Shown: positions 54,650 through 63,675, numbered from the stretch's first letter. The stretch: DNA of 64,000 nucleotides from Hellea sp. (GCA_028224375.1 JAOIVW010000001.1:1-64000), one strand, 5' to 3'. Notes: a model not told the origin generated them from the letters alone. Numbers and translations are program-made.

Positions 54650-57052
54650 ATGCCTGACACAACATTGTTCCCAGTCCTGCCGCTTCGCGATATTGTGGTA
54701 TTTCCGCATATGGTCGTGCCTTTATTTGTAGGGCGCGAAAAATCCATTAAAGCGCTCGAAGATGTCATGGCGAATGATAAGCGTATCCTGCTGCTGACAC
54801 AAAAAGACGCTGATGCGGATGAGCCCGGTAAAGATGATATTTATCACCGCGGCAGCGTCGCAAAAATCTTGCAATTGTTGAAACTGCCTGACGGAACCGT
54901 GCGCGTCCTCGTCGAAGGTGAAGACCGCGCCATTGTTGAAGCGTTTACCGACAGAACTGATTTTATAGAGGCCTATGCCGCGCTGACGCCCTCTGCCTAT
55001 GCTGACCAAGCTAAGGCGAAGAAGCTAGCGCAGGACGTATCCACGCAGTTTGAGACTTATGGTAAGCTGAATAAGAAGATTGCTGAAGAAGTCGTCACCT
55101 CTGTTACTGAGACGAAAGACCCGTCCAAACTGACCGACATTATTGCCGTCCACCTAAATGCCAAGATTGAAGAGAAGCAGGAGCTTTTGGAAGAAGTTGA
55201 AGTTACAGCCCGCTTAAACAAAATCCTCGACCTTATCAGCGGCGAAGCCAGCGTCTTAAAGGTTGAAAAGAAAATACGCGGGCGTGTCAAACGCCAAATG
55301 GAAAAGACCCAGCGCGAATATTATTTGAACGAGCAAATGAAAGCCATTCAGACTGAACTTGGCGGCGAAGAAGGCACCGATGAATTTTCAGAACTTCAAA
55401 GCCGTATTGAAGAGACGAAACTGACCAAAGAAGCTAAAGAAAAAGTCGATAAGGAAGTCAAGAAGCTCCGCCAGATGAGCCCGATGTCTGCCGAAGCCAA
55501 TGTGTCTCGCAATTATCTGGATTGGATGCTCTCTGTGCCATGGGGCAAGAAAAAACGTGTTCAGCGCAACCTCAAAAAGGCGCAAGATATTTTAGATGCC
55601 GATCACTATGGCCTTGATAAAGTCAAAGAGCGCATCATTGAGCATTTGGCTGTTCAAACTCGCACGAAAAAGGTCAAAGGCCCTATCCTTTGTCTCGTCG
55701 GCCCTCCAGGCGTGGGTAAAACATCTCTAGGTAAATCTGTTGCCCGCGCGACAGGACGTGAATTTGTGCGCGTCTCCTTGGGCGGTGTGCGCGATGAGTC
55801 CGAAATTCGGGGTCACCGCCGCACCTATATCGGGTCTATGCCGGGCCGCATCATCCAGTCGATGAAAAAGGCGAAATATAACAACCCGCTCTTCCTCTTT
55901 GACGAGATTGACAAAATGGGGTCCGATCATCGCGGCGATCCGTCATCTGCGCTGCTTGAGGTCTTGGACCCGGAGCAGAATGACACATTTAATGACCATT
56001 ATCTCGATGTCGATTACGACCTTTCAGATGTCATGTTTATCACAACGGCCAACTCGCTCAACATGCAGCAGGCCTTGCTTGACCGCATGGAAATCATTCG
56101 CATCCCAGGCTATACCGAGGATGAAAAAGTTGAGATTGCCAAGCGCCACCTTGTACCAGACCAAGTTAAAGAACACGGCCTGAAAAAAGGTGAATTCGCC
56201 GTCAAAGACGAAGCTCTGCGCGACATCATTCGCTATTACACACGCGAAGCTGGCGTCCGTAGTCTTAAGCGCGAGATTGCCTCTATGGCGCGGAAAGCTT
56301 TGACCAAGATTGTCTCTAAAGAAAAAAAATCCGTCACTGTGACATCTAAAAATATCGAAGACTTTTTGGGCGTGAAGAAATTCCGCTTCGGGATGATTGA
56401 TACAGAAGATCAAATCGGCGTCGTCACAGGTCTGGCTTGGACATCTGTCGGCGGTGATACGCTCACCATTGAGGCCGCCTCTATGTCCGGCAAAGGCAAG
56501 ATGACCGTCACAGGTAACCTTAAAGACGTGATGAAAGAATCGATTTCAGCGGCCAATAGCTATGTTCAAGCCAAAGCGCCTGAGCTCGGTATTAGCCCGC
56601 GTCAATTCCGCAGCACGGATATCCATATCCACGTCCCAGAAGGCGCAACGCCTAAGGATGGCCCCAGTGCAGGCGTGGCGATGATAACAGCCATGGTCTC
56701 CGTCCTAACAGGCATTCCCGTTAGTAAAGACATCGCGATGACAGGCGAGATTACATTGCGCGGCCGTGTGCTTCCGATTGGCGGCTTAAAAGAAAAGCTC
56801 TTGGCGGCTTTGCGGGCGGGCGTGACCACCGTGCTTATTCCGCAGGACAATGAAAAAGACCTCGCGGATATCCCAGATAATGTCAAAAAAGCGCTGAAAA
56901 TCATCCCCGTCGGTACAGTTGACGAGGTTTTGAAACACGCTCTGACGCGTAAGCCTAAGAAGGTTAAATGGACATCTAGTGATGAAGCCGCTTTGGCGGG
57001 TATTATAGTGGCGCAAGATACGCCTCTGGGCGGCGGCGCTGCCGCGCATTAG
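54650..57052 (+). CDS. lon: ATP-dependent protease Lon
   Basis: An 800-residue LonA protease. The N-terminal LAN domain begins FPVLPLRDIVVFPHMVVPLFVGRE. Walker A is GPPGVGKTS and Walker B LFLFDEIDKMG. The proteolytic Ser lies in KDGPSAG with the paired Lys downstream. I chose the ATG at 54650; a TTG four codons earlier is in frame. Last gene of tig-clpP-clpX-lon, followed by a strong terminator. Confidence 0.97.
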   Translation: MPDTTLFPVLPLRDIVVFPHMVVPLFVGREKSIKALEDVMANDKRILLLTQKDADADEPGKDDIYHRGSVAKILQLLKLPDGTVRVLVEGEDRAIVEAFTDRTDFIEAYAALTPSAYADQAKAKKLAQDVSTQFETYGKLNKKIAEEVVTSVTETKDPSKLTDIIAVHLNAKIEEKQELLEEVEVTARLNKILDLISGEASVLKVEKKIRGRVKRQMEKTQREYYLNEQMKAIQTELGGEEGTDEFSELQSRIEETKLTKEAKEKVDKEVKKLRQMSPMSAEANVSRNYLDWMLSVPWGKKKRVQRNLKKAQDILDADHYGLDKVKERIIEHLAVQTRTKKVKGPILCLVGPPGVGKTSLGKSVARATGREFVRVSLGGVRDESEIRGHRRTYIGSMPGRIIQSMKKAKYNNPLFLFDEIDKMGSDHRGDPSSALLEVLDPEQNDTFNDHYLDVDYDLSDVMFITTANSLNMQQALLDRMEIIRIPGYTEDEKVEIAKRHLVPDQVKEHGLKKGEFAVKDEALRDIIRYYTREAGVRSLKREIASMARKALTKIVSKEKKSVTVTSKNIEDFLGVKKFRFGMIDTEDQIGVVTGLAWTSVGGDTLTIEAASMSGKGKMTVTGNLKDVMKESISAANSYVQAKAPELGISPRQFRSTDIHIHVPEGATPKDGPSAGVAMITAMVSVLTGIPVSKDIAMTGEITLRGRVLPIGGLKEKLLAALRAGVTTVLIPQDNEKDLADIPDNVKKALKIIPVGTVDEVLKHALTRKPKKVKWTSSDEAALAGIIVAQDTPLGGGAAAH

Positions 57053-57078
57053 CGCCTAACTTAAATCAAAATAATTCT

Positions 57079-57107
57079 GCGCCAAGGTGTTGACCTTGGC
57101 GCTTTTT
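57079..57107 (+). terminator. Rho-independent terminator after lon
   Basis: GCGCCAAGGT pairs perfectly with ACCTTGGCGC around GTTG, followed by five T. Confidence 0.92.
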
Positions 57108-57133
57108 CTGCGCATTAAGCGCGCTCCCAATGG

Positions 57134-57209
57134 GGGCGGTTAGCTCAGCTGGTAGAGCATCTCGTTTACACCGAGAGGGTCAGCGGTTCGAACCCGTTAC
57201 CGCCCACCA
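57134..57209 (+). tRNA. tRNA-Val (anticodon UAC)
   Basis: A 76-base tRNA including encoded CCA. The acceptor stem GGGCGGT pairs with ACCGCCC, the D-arm is TAGCTCAGCTGGTAGAGCA, the anticodon loop is TTTACAC with anticodon TAC, and the T-loop GGTTCGAACCC is standard. Its 3' half is the integration site of the adjacent element; the recombinase frame on the minus strand ends in the anticodon loop. Confidence 0.97.
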
Positions 57210-58767
57210 TCAGGTAATTTGGCAGTTTTTCGCCACTTCCTTCCCCCTTAAGTCCTTGAATTACTTGAAAAGATTTGGCGATTTGGGCGGTTCGAACCCC
57301 ACTCTTTAAATCGTACTCTAACCCCCCACCAAAGGCCAATCTAAGCATGGCGCGGCGAGCATGGGAGTCACCAGAAACCCAACAATCACGGGGGTTTAGC
57401 AAGAAAGTCATAGCGGTTCGCAGTGATTTATCAAAGGGTCGGCGTTTTTTGGGTCTAATGGCTCTTTTTTCCGCTAATAAGAGCTTGTTACGCTCTAATT
57501 TAGTGATTTTTTGTTCTAAAGCATTAGCCACAGTTTGGTTTTCAGTCTCAACGAGGCGCGATAAAAAACTGTCTATTTGCTTTTGACAATCCTTGAGGGC
57601 TTTATCGGAGCTTTTTGACATGGCATCGACCTTGTTTTCCATCTGCACCCATGCGTCCCTAAAGACTTGTTCGGCTATGTTGGCGATGGGACGACTTGGC
57701 TGTAATTCGTTCATTAGAGCCTCTACAGCACCCTCAACCTTATCTCGCGCTACGGATTTGCCGTATGAGGCACAGCCCTTTTTACAGCACTTATAGTAAG
57801 CGTATTTTTTAGAGCGACCAGACGACCAAGCGGCGGTTAATTGCCACCCACAGCCTGCGCACTTGATAGCCCCGCGAAGGATGAAGTCTTGATTGAAATC
57901 TTTCCTCTCTGGCGCGATGGGTCTTTCTTGAAGACGTGCGAGAATCTTTTCATATGTTGCGGCATCGACAAGCCCTTCATGTTGAGCCTTGCGAAGCGAC
58001 ACCTCCCACCGCTTATGCTCTATAAGCCCCGCATAAAGAGGATTAGCCACCAAACGCTCTAGATTATCAAATCTTATCTTGCCCCGCCCATCGCGCGGGA
58101 AATAAGGCAGGGCCTCAAAATAACGCATGACTTCATAATAGTTTTGAAAACGCCCAGAGGCGTACCCCTCAAGAGCGGTTTGAATAGCGGTAGCAAGCGG
58201 TTCATGGCGCACAAGCATTTTACCGCGCCCTTCAACACGTTCGTATTTATAACCAGATGGGGCGCGATACACCCAATAGCCATTCATAACCCTAGCCCGC
58301 ATTCTGTTCTTAGCTTGTTCAGCATTCTTTTCGCGTTGGTGTTGGGCGACAACAGCCATCATATGTTCCATGAAATGGCTGTCCGCATCTTCCCCAAATT
58401 CGATTGAAGGGCTTTCGAGTATAGCCCCCGCTTTTATGAGTTCACGCTTGAGTGAGAGATAAACTTCAAAGTCACGGGCAAGACGGCTTAGATCATCGAT
58501 GATGACAACATATTGCTTATTTTTCTTAGATTTTAGAAAGGCGAGCATATCCGTCATCCCGTTACGTTTACGCAGTGACCCAGACACATCATCTTTAAAT
58601 TTTGCAACTACCTTATAGCTATGATGCTTTGCGTATTCAGCGCAGCGCGTAATTTGAGAATTTAAACCGTCGCCTTTTGAGACCTGTTTTGCACTTGAGA
58701 CACGCGCATAAATTATGGCTTCTTTTACGGTGTGAGGTTTGGAATCAGAATATGCAGTATAGCTCAT
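57166..58767 (-). CDS. Large serine recombinase (integrase)
   Basis: A 533-residue site-specific recombinase. The N-terminal catalytic domain has IYARVSSAKQ with the nucleophilic serine, IDDLSRLARD and the E-helix. The recombinase domain (about 165-270) contains PSGYKYERVEG and PLYAGLIEH. A zinc ribbon has CAGCGW and CCKKGC cysteines, followed by a coiled coil (about 375-440). The tail LMVGGNGFEPLTLSV is encoded by the tRNA-Val 3' half and the stop codon is in its anticodon loop. The ATG at 58767 has AAGGA 6 bases upstream; a TTG two codons earlier is an alternative. It overlaps the upstream gene by 4 bases. Confidence 0.94.
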   Translation of the reverse strand: MSYTAYSDSKPHTVKEAIIYARVSSAKQVSKGDGLNSQITRCAEYAKHHSYKVVAKFKDDVSGSLRKRNGMTDMLAFLKSKKNKQYVVIIDDLSRLARDFEVYLSLKRELIKAGAILESPSIEFGEDADSHFMEHMMAVVAQHQREKNAEQAKNRMRARVMNGYWVYRAPSGYKYERVEGRGKMLVRHEPLATAIQTALEGYASGRFQNYYEVMRYFEALPYFPRDGRGKIRFDNLERLVANPLYAGLIEHKRWEVSLRKAQHEGLVDAATYEKILARLQERPIAPERKDFNQDFILRGAIKCAGCGWQLTAAWSSGRSKKYAYYKCCKKGCASYGKSVARDKVEGAVEALMNELQPSRPIANIAEQVFRDAWVQMENKVDAMSKSSDKALKDCQKQIDSFLSRLVETENQTVANALEQKITKLERNKLLLAEKRAIRPKKRRPFDKSLRTAMTFLLNPRDCWVSGDSHARRAMLRLAFGGGLEYDLKSGVRTAQIAKSFQVIQGLKGEGSGEKLPNYLMVGGNGFEPLTLSV

Positions 58768-59192
58768 GAGCAATCCTTCCTTTCGTTATCGGTAATATTG
58801 AGGTGATTTAAGTTTACCAGAGTGCCGTCTTTAATGCGACTGTCCCGTTCACGTTGTTCACAAGCAAGGGTATGAGAGTCCATACCAAAGCCAATTTCAA
58901 CAAAGCGGCACATGATATTCCAAAGGTCGTTTAAGACCTCTAGCTTCTCATCTTCTGTCATGACGAAGTCTTTGAATTGGTGCAGATATTTCTCAACATC
59001 TAGCGTTAAGACAGGCGCAGAGCTTTGCGATTTAGGGTCAAGCTTGATGAGCGGTGTTTTGCTTATCGGGGTTGGTTGATATGTTTTTGCCTTATATTTA
59101 CTAGGCTTTGATTTTTTACGGTTCTGGGTGACGTTAACAATGCGCTGAGCGGCGGTATTATTAAAGGCAGGTTTAGAGGTTGGCTCATCCAT
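58764..59192 (-). CDS. Small gene coupled to the recombinase
   Basis: A 142-residue protein overlapping the recombinase start (ATGA). The N-terminal half is basic and Pro/Ser/Thr-rich, probably unstructured. The C-terminal half has LDVEKYLHQFKDFVMTEDEK and LEVLNDLWNIMCRFVEIGFGMDS. Proteins with a similar LWxIMxxFVxxGFG segment often precede large serine recombinases in alphaproteobacteria (recalled, not checked). It may assist or regulate integration or excision. Confidence 0.72.
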   Translation of the reverse strand: MDEPTSKPAFNNTAAQRIVNVTQNRKKSKPSKYKAKTYQPTPISKTPLIKLDPKSQSSAPVLTLDVEKYLHQFKDFVMTEDEKLEVLNDLWNIMCRFVEIGFGMDSHTLACEQRERDSRIKDGTLVNLNHLNITDNERKDCS

Positions 59193-59234
59193 AAGGACTC
59201 CTTCTTAGGTTTTGGTTTATGTAGAAATTTGAAA

Positions 59235-59266
59235 ATGCCTGCCGAGCAATCGCTCAAGACAGGCAT
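59235..59266 (-). promoter_or_regulatory. Stem-loop in the leader of the recombinase operon
   Basis: ATGCCTG and CAGGCAT enclose an inner GAGC/GCTC hairpin. On the minus strand it is followed by TTTTC, so it could act as a terminator or attenuator about 40 bases before the recombinase-coupled gene. The rest of 59193-59440 shows no gene. Confidence 0.45.
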
Positions 59267-59440
59267 CTATCAGTCAGTACGCCTTATTAAACGGGTGGCG
59301 TTTCATGCTGAAAAGAATACCGAAAAGTGCGTCTAAAACGCAAGAAATACATATGCGTGTATGAGTAAGGGAAATTTCTTCCTAGACATTTATTGCCATT
59401 TGAAGTAGCAAGGCTTTCTAAATAAATGTGAGATGGTGTT

Positions 59441-59797
59441 ATGGAAGAGTCAGAAGTTCAATCAATAATAGAGAGTTTTGAGGCGTTACCTCAACCGACA
59501 ACATATCGACGTATTAGTTTTGATGATGCTCAAGTTAATGCAGGCTTTATTGCTGATACGTACTTTCTTACTGTATCAGGTGTAAAATCTACGGTAAATA
59601 TGGATGTGTTTTTGCAGCCACTCATATATATTGAGAAACCCGATTACTGGGAGATTGAAGTTATTGGACATCTTAGAGGTATAGGTTTGCCAGCCACAGC
59701 CCCCTACACCAAAACCATAGATATATCAGCTAATATAGGTCACAAAGGTATAAAAGTCATTGGGTCAAACAAAGAACAACAATTTGATATACCCTAA
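59441..59797 (+). CDS. Hypothetical protein, 118 residues
   Basis: An acidic, beta-strand-rich protein starting MEESEVQSIIESFEALPQPT and ending KEQQFDIP. No TM or signal peptide. A proline-rich central segment (GLPATAPYTKTIDIS) separates strands. The gene is AT-rich and points opposite to the rest of the element's left part. No family recognised; it is a possible cargo gene. Confidence 0.6.
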   Translation: MEESEVQSIIESFEALPQPTTYRRISFDDAQVNAGFIADTYFLTVSGVKSTVNMDVFLQPLIYIEKPDYWEIEVIGHLRGIGLPATAPYTKTIDISANIGHKGIKVIGSNKEQQFDIP

Positions 59798-59830
59798 ATG
59801 TATCTTGTTCACTTGTGTGGCTGATTGAGG

Positions 59831-60133
59831 TTAACTGCTCCTACTACGTTCAATAGGGAGTGACTTCTCAAGTCCCTGTTCGCGTTCTTTCTTCACTTCT
59901 AGGTCAGCTTTGATAGCCTCTAATTCTTTAGAGATATCAATACGCCGCGCCGTAGCCTCTTGCCGAGCGAGAGCCTGTCCATCGTGTTTGAGCGTTCCGT
60001 TTGGCGTGAGGTGACGTTGTGGTGTTTTAGGCTTGCGCAAAGCATCGTCTAATGCCTTGGCTTGTGCCTCTAAGCGGAGTTTGCGCTGTTCACGGGTTTC
60101 TGTCGCCAGATTGAAATTGGGTTGAGACGACAT
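59831..60133 (-). CDS. Small charged protein following traG
   Basis: A 100-residue, strongly charged helical protein (ETREQRKLRLEAQAKALDDALRK, ISKELEAIKADLEVKKEREQG). It starts 2 bases after the coupling-protein stop codon, so the two are probably co-translated. The coiled-coil character suggests a partner in DNA transfer; the function is inferred only from position. Confidence 0.65.
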   Translation of the reverse strand: MSSQPNFNLATETREQRKLRLEAQAKALDDALRKPKTPQRHLTPNGTLKHDGQALARQEATARRIDISKELEAIKADLEVKKEREQGLEKSLPIERSRSS

Positions 60134-60135
60134 GA

Positions 60136-61962
60136 TTATTCTGCCGCCTGCGCAATTGGTGTTAAAGGCTCTAGCGTTGTTTTTACAATGGCCTTGTCAG
60201 GCTCATAGACTAAGCCCTTTGGTATCATATCCCATGCGTAATACGGGGCACGAGGCAGACGCATAGGCTTCATATCGGGGATTAGAAAGTAAGCAGAGCC
60301 AGAGGTGCGGTTTGTTTGACGCGCAACCTCATCAGCCCGCGCGACACTTCTAAGTTCAAGCGTGGATGAAGTTGAGCCAGATTGACCAGAGCTTGTTGTT
60401 ATCTTTTTATAATATTCTTTGCCGAGTTTAGCGGAAAGGTAATTTTGCGTTGCCAGATCATTGTTAGCAAACATGATAGTCAACCCACTATTACCAATAA
60501 AGGTTTCCCAAGCCTCGCCGTATATCTCTTTTAGTTGAGTGATATCTTGGGCACATATAAAGAGCTTAACGCCAAACTTGGCGGCTTCCCCTGCGGCGCG
60601 TTTTATGCGTCCCATGTATCCGAGGAGCGGAAATTCATCCATTAGAAATAAAGTTGGAGTTTTAGGGGAGGGAATTGAGTTATCCTGCATCGCGTCAAAC
60701 GCGCAGTCAAAGAGTAATCGTAACCACCCCTTATAGGTTTCCCCTGCGCCCGCTGGCATGACGATATAAACAGTTGTCTTACCGTCTTTTAGGTCACGCA
60801 TTGTAAAATCTGTAGTCGATAAATTATTACGCATGGTCTGTGTGGCCATGAAGCGAAGCGCGGTGCGCAGACTTTGAATAACACCGGCAAACTCTTTGTT
60901 GTCACGATTACCTTGAGCTTGTCCGTAGCGAGAGAGAATGCCGTTCAGCCCTTCGCAGGTGGACATGGCATACCAAAGAGGCTCTAGTTCCCCGCTTTGA
61001 AGTAAGTCGTAGATTTGAGGTAAATGCATATTTTCAGGAATTGAGCGCAGGCCTACATAGGCACACATCATCGCCAAAAGCTCTTGAGCAGATTGCGACC
61101 AGTACGGGTCTTTCCCTTCAACAGCGATTATGCTTTCCGCAAGAGCATAACATTTGTCTAAGGCTTGCGGGTCACCTTCAAAATCTATTTCTGCTAAAGG
61201 ATTCCAAGCGTGAGACTTTTGCCCCGTGACAGAAAATGGGTCTAACACCACAATTGTCTGCCCCAATACCTTTTGACGATAGGCAGCGGTTAGAGCAAAG
61301 TTTTCACCCGCGGGGTCATAGACAATCACAGAGCCTTTATGGTGCAGAAGGTTTGGGACAATAATACTTGTGCCCTTACCGCCTCTTGTGCCGCCAAGAA
61401 CTCCCACATGCCTATCATCTTCATAGGTAAGTTTACGGCGCGGCAAACGCAAAAATCTATGCTTACCAAGCATCGTTAATAATGTGCCGCCCTCTTGAGA
61501 ATGCGCTGATAAGCGCAGTCTGACAATAAGAGGGTTAGTCGTGACCGCTTGCCATCTATCTTTGCGCCTTGCTGTGCCAATAGCCCACCACCGCAGGAAT
61601 AAATGCCAGTTAGCACTGACGGTGAGATAGATGCATGAAAGAATGCATAGGAGCATTATTATCAAGCATGACCAATTAAAAATATAGAGAGCTTTAGATT
61701 TCAATGACCCAAGAGCAACCAATCTTTCATATCTGTTCTCACCGCTAAGATAATACATCACCATAACAATGTTTAAAAGTATCAGAGGGACACCGATTAC
61801 AATTGCCCGAAACGCCCATTTAGAACTTAATGTTTTGGTAAAGACGGGGTGAGTTCTAAACGCTTTCCAAATAATTACAGGAAGCCTTAAAACCTGTTTT
61901 AATACAACAATAGCTGTGTGCTTCGGTTTTACAGTATTTATTTTTTTCATCTTTATAATCAT
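60136..61962 (-). CDS. traG: Type IV secretion coupling protein, TraG/VirD4 family
   Basis: A 608-residue conjugative coupling ATPase. Two N-terminal TM segments lie at about 50-73 and 92-115. Walker A is GGTRGGKGTS (190-199), and Walker B is in PTLFLMDEFPLLG. NDLATQNYLSAKLG and QTNRTSGSAYFLIPD also match the family. It should dock relaxosome DNA on a type IV secretion channel. AAGGAG lies 8 bases upstream of the ATG. No relaxase or channel genes are visible nearby. Confidence 0.92.
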   Translation of the reverse strand: MIIKMKKINTVKPKHTAIVVLKQVLRLPVIIWKAFRTHPVFTKTLSSKWAFRAIVIGVPLILLNIVMVMYYLSGENRYERLVALGSLKSKALYIFNWSCLIIMLLCILSCIYLTVSANWHLFLRWWAIGTARRKDRWQAVTTNPLIVRLRLSAHSQEGGTLLTMLGKHRFLRLPRRKLTYEDDRHVGVLGGTRGGKGTSIIVPNLLHHKGSVIVYDPAGENFALTAAYRQKVLGQTIVVLDPFSVTGQKSHAWNPLAEIDFEGDPQALDKCYALAESIIAVEGKDPYWSQSAQELLAMMCAYVGLRSIPENMHLPQIYDLLQSGELEPLWYAMSTCEGLNGILSRYGQAQGNRDNKEFAGVIQSLRTALRFMATQTMRNNLSTTDFTMRDLKDGKTTVYIVMPAGAGETYKGWLRLLFDCAFDAMQDNSIPSPKTPTLFLMDEFPLLGYMGRIKRAAGEAAKFGVKLFICAQDITQLKEIYGEAWETFIGNSGLTIMFANNDLATQNYLSAKLGKEYYKKITTSSGQSGSTSSTLELRSVARADEVARQTNRTSGSAYFLIPDMKPMRLPRAPYYAWDMIPKGLVYEPDKAIVKTTLEPLTPIAQAAE

Positions 61963-62132
61963 AGGTCATGCTCCTTATGAACATAGGGTATCGGTCATTG
62001 ACAAGGTCAATTTTGAGAGAATCTTTAAAAGTGATGTGAGGTCTTTGCCTAACGCCTCAGTGGCATAATTTCATGACCATGCCAATATATCTAAAAGGAT
62101 ATGCAATTTGTTGCACAGAGACATGAAGCCAT

Positions 62133-62158
62133 AAAAAACGCCCCATAAATGGAGCGCC
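62133..62158 (-). terminator. Terminator after the 165-residue membrane protein gene
   Basis: On the minus strand CGCTCC pairs with GGGGCG across ATTTAT, followed by TTTTTT. It ends the gene at 62170-62667. The rest of 61963-62169 shows only the traG ribosome site and AT-rich spacer. Confidence 0.7.
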
Positions 62159-62169
62159 TAAATTCTAGG

Positions 62170-62667
62170 TTATTTTCCTATCGTTCGAATATTTTTAGAC
62201 CGTTCCCTACCATAAAACCGTATTGGCCTCTCGTCTTGTCTTGAATACTCCTTTGCAGCCTCCTGCCGCTCTAATCCAACCATTACACCCAACAGCATAA
62301 CAACAGAAATTGGTGCTATAGACACAAATATTTCAGAAAAAGATGGATTGCTTTTTATAAAAGTATCGCTTGCATTTACCCACGCTAAAATCATTACAGG
62401 AACCAGAGCAATATGAATTCCTGCCAATCCTGTAAGAATGCGAAACCTGATTGTTCTGTCTTGCTTGTCTTTTAATTTATCTATTTGCCAAATAATGGCG
62501 GCTGTTATTAGCACACCAAATGACGCGTAAAATGTTTGAAAATTTGCCATTAGATAAAAAGAAATGACAAGCATAACTCCAAATGAAGCAAATAAGATTC
62601 TTGCTTGACTCTTAAGGTTAGACCCATTTTCTAAAATTCGCATTCTAAACCTCTTAAGATAGGTCAT
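62170..62667 (-). CDS. Membrane protein of unknown function, 165 residues
   Basis: Four predicted TM helices: about 23-41, 43-62, 78-98 and 112-131. The C-terminal tail is highly charged (LERQEAAKEYSRQDERPIRFYG). No known motif. It is divergent from the TTG-start exported peptide gene and has its own terminator. Cargo of the element; function unknown. Confidence 0.6.
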   Translation of the reverse strand: MTYLKRFRMRILENGSNLKSQARILFASFGVMLVISFYLMANFQTFYASFGVLITAAIIWQIDKLKDKQDRTIRFRILTGLAGIHIALVPVMILAWVNASDTFIKSNPSFSEIFVSIAPISVVMLLGVMVGLERQEAAKEYSRQDERPIRFYGRERSKNIRTIGK

Positions 62668-62767
62668 CCTGCTATCTGTTTGCTAAGGTATCTGCAAGGA
62701 AGAGAAAACATAAATTTGCAATATGTAATAAAAATATGTTATTATATAACTATAACTAGGAGGACTA

Positions 62768-62983
62768 TTGAAGGCAGGAAATTTCTTTAAAGCAGTATCT
62801 AAAAAGTCAGAATTTAGCGTGAATAAACTTCTCGCACCAATCGTCCTTACGGCGGCGGCAATGGCTACAATGAGCGCAGGCGCGGTAAATGCGGAAAACA
62901 TCGTAGAGCAGAGTTTTGCTCAAACTGCGCCATCGGCAAGTCACTACACAATGACAGGATATACAGCGCACATTCCTCAATAG
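62768..62983 (+). CDS. Small exported protein with TTG start
   Basis: A 71-residue protein from a TTG that follows a consensus AGGAGG. It has a basic N-terminus (KAGNFFKAVSKKSEFSVNKL), a hydrophobic core and a likely cleavage after VNA, leaving about 28 residues (AENIVEQSFAQTAPSAS...). An AT-rich promoter region with TATAAC lies just upstream. The long n-region fits an exported peptide. The stop codon is 1 base from the convergent gene. No family recognised. Confidence 0.55.
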   Translation: MKAGNFFKAVSKKSEFSVNKLLAPIVLTAAAMATMSAGAVNAENIVEQSFAQTAPSASHYTMTGYTAHIPQ

Positions 62984-62984
62984 T

Positions 62985-63512
62985 TTAACTTTGGCTTATG
63001 TGACTCAATCCAAAACATAAAAGTGTAATAAGCAGACCTAGTGTGCCTGTTATACCAGAAGGTGGTTTTGCCAAGAGAGAAAACAGCCGATTAAACCCAA
63101 GTGCAATATATCCAAATATTCGAGCGATAATATATGTGCTCAATATTTCATTCAAAATTAGACCAATGAAAATAGACACAATGACTATGGTTTTTAACAT
63201 TGTGCTTAAGCCTAAGAACCCTGTCCACAAAATTTCACCCCATCCCATCACCCAAACAGTAAATAGATATAATACTAATAGGATTGGAAAAGTCTGCACA
63301 GCTTCAACGCTGAGTGACTTTATATTTTTATGAGGCGGCCAGAAAGAACGCGCATGGTCGGCTTTATAATGTGAGTACGTTTTCAAGCTATTCTCAATAG
63401 CCCCAAAGCCATGCTCTAGCTTTTCAGATAGATTGAAAAATCCGATTACCGCTAAAACGATACCAAGTATCTCGAAGAAGCTAAGAACATCCCAAGTAAA
63501 GCTAAAAGACAT
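62985..63512 (-). CDS. Membrane protein of unknown function, about 175 residues
   Basis: I chose the ATG at 63512, which has ACGGAGG upstream; a longer frame lacks support. There are about four TM segments: residues 10-27, 73-90, 102-125 and 150-170. Between them lies a soluble stretch (NLSEKLEHGFGAIENSLKTYSHYKADH). No conserved motif is recognised. It faces the exported peptide gene, with which it converges. Confidence 0.6.
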   Translation of the reverse strand: MSFSFTWDVLSFFEILGIVLAVIGFFNLSEKLEHGFGAIENSLKTYSHYKADHARSFWPPHKNIKSLSVEAVQTFPILLVLYLFTVWVMGWGEILWTGFLGLSTMLKTIVIVSIFIGLILNEILSTYIIARIFGYIALGFNRLFSLLAKPPSGITGTLGLLITLLCFGLSHISQS

Positions 63513-63663
63513 GGCGCGGCCTCCGTAAAGAGTCCTCTTGCCAAAAAGGGTCGGTTTCGCGCTGTGCTCAAAGCACAAGATTTGCGAATCATATAGGCTT
63601 GATTACGGGCGGTTCGAAGTGCCCCCAATGGCTAGATGGGGGTTTGACAGAAACGACCCTTTA

Positions 63664-63675
63664 TGTCGGATAACA
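63664..63675. promoter_or_regulatory. Possible resolvase recognition half-site
   Basis: TGTCGGATAACA resembles half-sites of Tn3-family res regions and lies directly upstream of the resolvase gene. A CCCCCA/TGGGGG inverted repeat is at 63622-63642. Assignment is by analogy. Confidence 0.35.

Noticed and set aside
57286-57300. Second tRNA-like T-arm (GCGGTTCGAACCC) right of tRNA-Val
   Set aside because: No acceptor, D-arm or anticodon arm surrounds it; it lies in recombinase coding sequence.
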